From: Calditrichia bacterium
Lineage (GTDB): Bacteria > Calditrichota > Calditrichia > RBG-13-44-9
Reading direction: 5' to 3'
Length of the DNA: 7,449 nt
Assembly (NCBI GenBank): GCA_026991005.1
Contig: JALXCH010000152.1
Span: 1-7,449 of the forward strand
Below, one piece after another: positions 6,166 through 7,449 of the stretch. Under the pieces are notes generated by a model. The model was not told where the DNA came from and ran no database searches. It saw only the letters and a program-made list of their open reading frames with translations. Made by a program: the position numbers and the translations under genes. How positions within the stretch are numbered: position 1 is the stretch's first letter; each line of letters starts with the position of its first letter.

Positions 6166-6213
6166 CCCCATTCATTTTCTACATCTTTCCAAAGCATCGG
6201 CACCCACCTGTTT

Positions 6214-6240
6214 CTTCTGTGCCTTCTGTGCCTTCTGTGG
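6214..6240. repeat. Three 9-bp repeats, CTTCTGTGC/G
   Basis: CTTCTGTGC, CTTCTGTGC and CTTCTGTGG follow without gaps. Read on the - strand this is ACCACAGAAGGCACAGAAG, very like the widely seen intergenic ACCACAGAGGCACAGAG-type repeats of many environmental bacterial genomes. CTCTGTGGTT at 6250-6259 may be a decayed further unit. No coding role is apparent. Confidence 0.7.
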
Positions 6241-6308
6241 TTTAATCTACTCTGTGGTTGCAAAATTCTTAATTCCCTCCGCCGTCCCACCAGAATCGTC
6301 TTTTCCCC

Positions 6309-6340
6309 AAAAACAAAAAACCCCGACACACGGCCGGGGT
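6309..6340 (-). terminator. Rho-independent terminator of the propeller gene, - strand
   Basis: On the - strand, ACCCCGGC pairs with GTCGGGGT (one G-U wobble) around the loop CGTGT, followed by TTTTTGTTTTT. It begins 30 bases after the stop codon of the - strand gene, the expected place for its terminator. With the + strand terminator at 5958-5986 it brackets the repeat arrays. Confidence 0.88.
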
Positions 6341-6370
6341 CTGGATTTCATTCAAATCTGGTTTAAAATC

Positions 6371-7449
6371 CTATTCCTGCAACAGCGCATCAAGTTGTTT
6401 AATTAAATCTGCAGCAGTAGGCTGACTGGTTACATTCAAATTAAGAATAAAAATATCGTAATTTCCGTTACGGTCAGAATGGAAAGCAACAAACTGACCG
6501 TCCGGGGAGTACACAGGATCTGTGTCCTTGGCCGGACTAAACGTCAACCGTTCCACTTCACTGCCATCCAGCCGGGCTTGGTAAATATCGTAATTCCCTC
6601 CCTGATTACTGAAATAAACAAAATGCACACTATCCGGGGAAATGCAGGGATTTACCTCATCGGCATCATCCGTTCCCAGAACCGTCATGGGGGTACTGCC
6701 ATCAGCATTCATTACAAAAATGTCGTACGAGCCATTGCGATTGGAATGGAAATAGATGCGTTTCCCGTCCACGGAATAGCAGGCACCGCCTTCGTTGGAT
6801 TCGTTATTGGTAAGCTGTAAATGAAAATCCCCATTGCTTTCCATCACGTAAATATCGCTTTGCTTCTCGGTGTAAGGCACCTGACGCAAATCGCTGCGGT
6901 CGGACACAAACAAAATATGGGTGCCATCGGGACTAAATCTGGGCAGCCAGTCGTCGGCAATGGATTCGGTTAAATTGTACTCGTACCCGCTGTCCAGCAT
7001 CTTGAGATAAATTTCCCGCACCTTAAATTTGCGATCGATGGGCCGATGGTCATCCACATTGGAGGTATAAACAATTTTCTTTCCATCGGGACTGTAAGAA
7101 GGTAACTCTTCATCGGCAGGGCTATTCACCAGAAACGTTTCCTCTCCCGACTCCAGGTCTCGTTCCACAATATCCCAATTACCGTTCACATCCGTCTGGT
7201 AAATCAGCTTTTTGCCATCGGGAGAAAAAGCCGGGAATGCTTCGTTGGCGGGGCTACTGGTCACCTGTTGAATGAGATACTTCCCTCCTACATATTTGGA
7301 AATCTGCTCGGTGTAAGCGCTGCCTCCCGGAGAATTTAACGCATCCCGAAACGCTTTGTAAGCCAGCTGCGCTTCGCCCCGCTTCATCATCAATTCCCCG
7401 TAATCAAAATCCACGTCCGCCTGATAGGGGTCGATATTCATGATTTCTT
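6371..7449 (-). CDS. TPR-PD40 (TolB-like) beta-propeller protein, N-terminus outside window
   Basis: The frame ends in TAG at 6371-6373 and is open to the window edge. The ATG at 7439-7441 is probably internal: only eight bases precede it, with no clear ribosome site, and the sequence before it continues in frame (EIMNIDPYQAD). Numbering from that Met, residues 1-40 look like a tetratricopeptide helix pair (YGELMMKRGEAQLAYKAF), presumably the end of a longer TPR region. Residues 66-336 form six PD40/WD40-like blades, with SPDG-type motifs at 73, 117, 170, 223 (SVDG), 268 (SPDS) and 312. Blades end in ..DIYVM or ..DIFVM strands, and blades 2 and 3 carry longer loops. A short helical tail (LIKQLDALLQE) follows. 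Six such blades match the TolB propeller fold. In this family the domain usually mediates protein contacts in or near the periplasm; the location cannot be checked without the N-terminus. It is not tolB itself as far as can be seen, and its partner is unknown. Confidence 0.88.
   Translation of the reverse strand, partial: EIMNIDPYQADVDFDYGELMMKRGEAQLAYKAFRDALNSPGGSAYTEQISKYVGGKYLIQQVTSSPANEAFPAFSPDGKKLIYQTDVNGNWDIVERDLESGEETFLVNSPADEELPSYSPDGKKIVYTSNVDDHRPIDRKFKVREIYLKMLDSGYEYNLTESIADDWLPRFSPDGTHILFVSDRSDLRQVPYTEKQSDIYVMESNGDFHLQLTNNESNEGGACYSVDGKRIYFHSNRNGSYDIFVMNADGSTPMTVLGTDDADEVNPCISPDSVHFVYFSNQGGNYDIYQARLDGSEVERLTFSPAKDTDPVYSPDGQFVAFHSDRNGNYDIFILNLNVTSQPTAADLIKQLDALLQE

Larger units (their letters stand above)
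5385..6370. other. AT-rich intergenic region between convergent genes, rich in repeats
   Basis: This 986-bp stretch separates lpd from the convergent propeller gene. I find no convincing protein gene. The longer open frames at 5888-6406 run through a terminator hairpin and the 7-bp repeats, and no similarity to a known protein is visible. Bases 5385-5528 hold only weak hairpins and a Shine-Dalgarno-like sequence before a very short ORF. Bases 5529-5677 form the REP-like element. Bases 5678-5957 are strongly AT-rich and contain two dyads. Bases 5987-6308 hold the 7-bp and 9-bp repeat arrays between two terminators facing each other. No tRNA, CRISPR array or transposase is visible. Confidence 0.85.

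Noticed and set aside
5888..6406. Open frames in all three + strand frames across 5888-6406 (up to 172 codons)
   Set aside because: They run through a terminator hairpin and the 7-bp repeat, which contains no stop in any frame and encodes the same PYALCPM heptapeptide in each. There is no ribosome site or recognisable protein.

Overview
The window carries the end of a pyruvate dehydrogenase complex operon on the + strand, a repeat-rich intergenic region of about 1 kb, and the C-terminal part of a TolB-like beta-propeller gene on the - strand. The genes are moderately GC-rich and the spacer is strongly AT-rich. The E1 is the homodimeric AceE type. Together with the PD40 propeller behind a TPR-like N-terminus and the intergenic repeats, this suggests a Gram-negative-type bacterium from a little-studied lineage. 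A member of the Bacteroidota/Calditrichota/Ignavibacteria surroundings is a guess from general style; no marker gene in the window fixes the taxon.

Region 1 (1-5384): aceE (5' end outside the window), aceF and lpd, all + strand with gaps of about 60 bp. This is the classic E1-E2-E3 order. AceE decarboxylates pyruvate and reductively acetylates the lipoyl group of AceF. AceF passes the acetyl group to CoA, and Lpd reoxidises the dihydrolipoamide with NAD+. All catalytic residues that I could place by comparison with the E. coli enzymes are present. The E2 has a single lipoyl domain. The Lpd has Asn at the position where the family normally has the FAD-ribose-binding acidic residue.

Region 2 (5385-6370): no convincing gene. 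From left to right it holds a perfect Shine-Dalgarno before a 12-codon ORF; a 149-bp element bounded by two inverted REP-like hairpins whose stems differ by a compensated base pair; an inner bistable hairpin and a 21-bp tandem duplication within that element; two dyad elements in AT-rich DNA; a strong + strand terminator; an array of 7-bp repeats split by a near-palindrome; a triplet of 9-bp repeats; and a - strand terminator. The 7-bp and 9-bp repeats lie between the two convergent terminators. The element at 5529-5677 looks like a REP/BIME- or MITE-type non-autonomous element, with no transposase in the window.

Region 3 (6371-7449, - strand): a protein with a TPR-like N-terminal stretch and six PD40 propeller blades, open at the window edge and convergent with the operon.

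I do not see an undescribed multi-gene system here. The most unusual content is the layered non-coding repeat region between the convergent genes.
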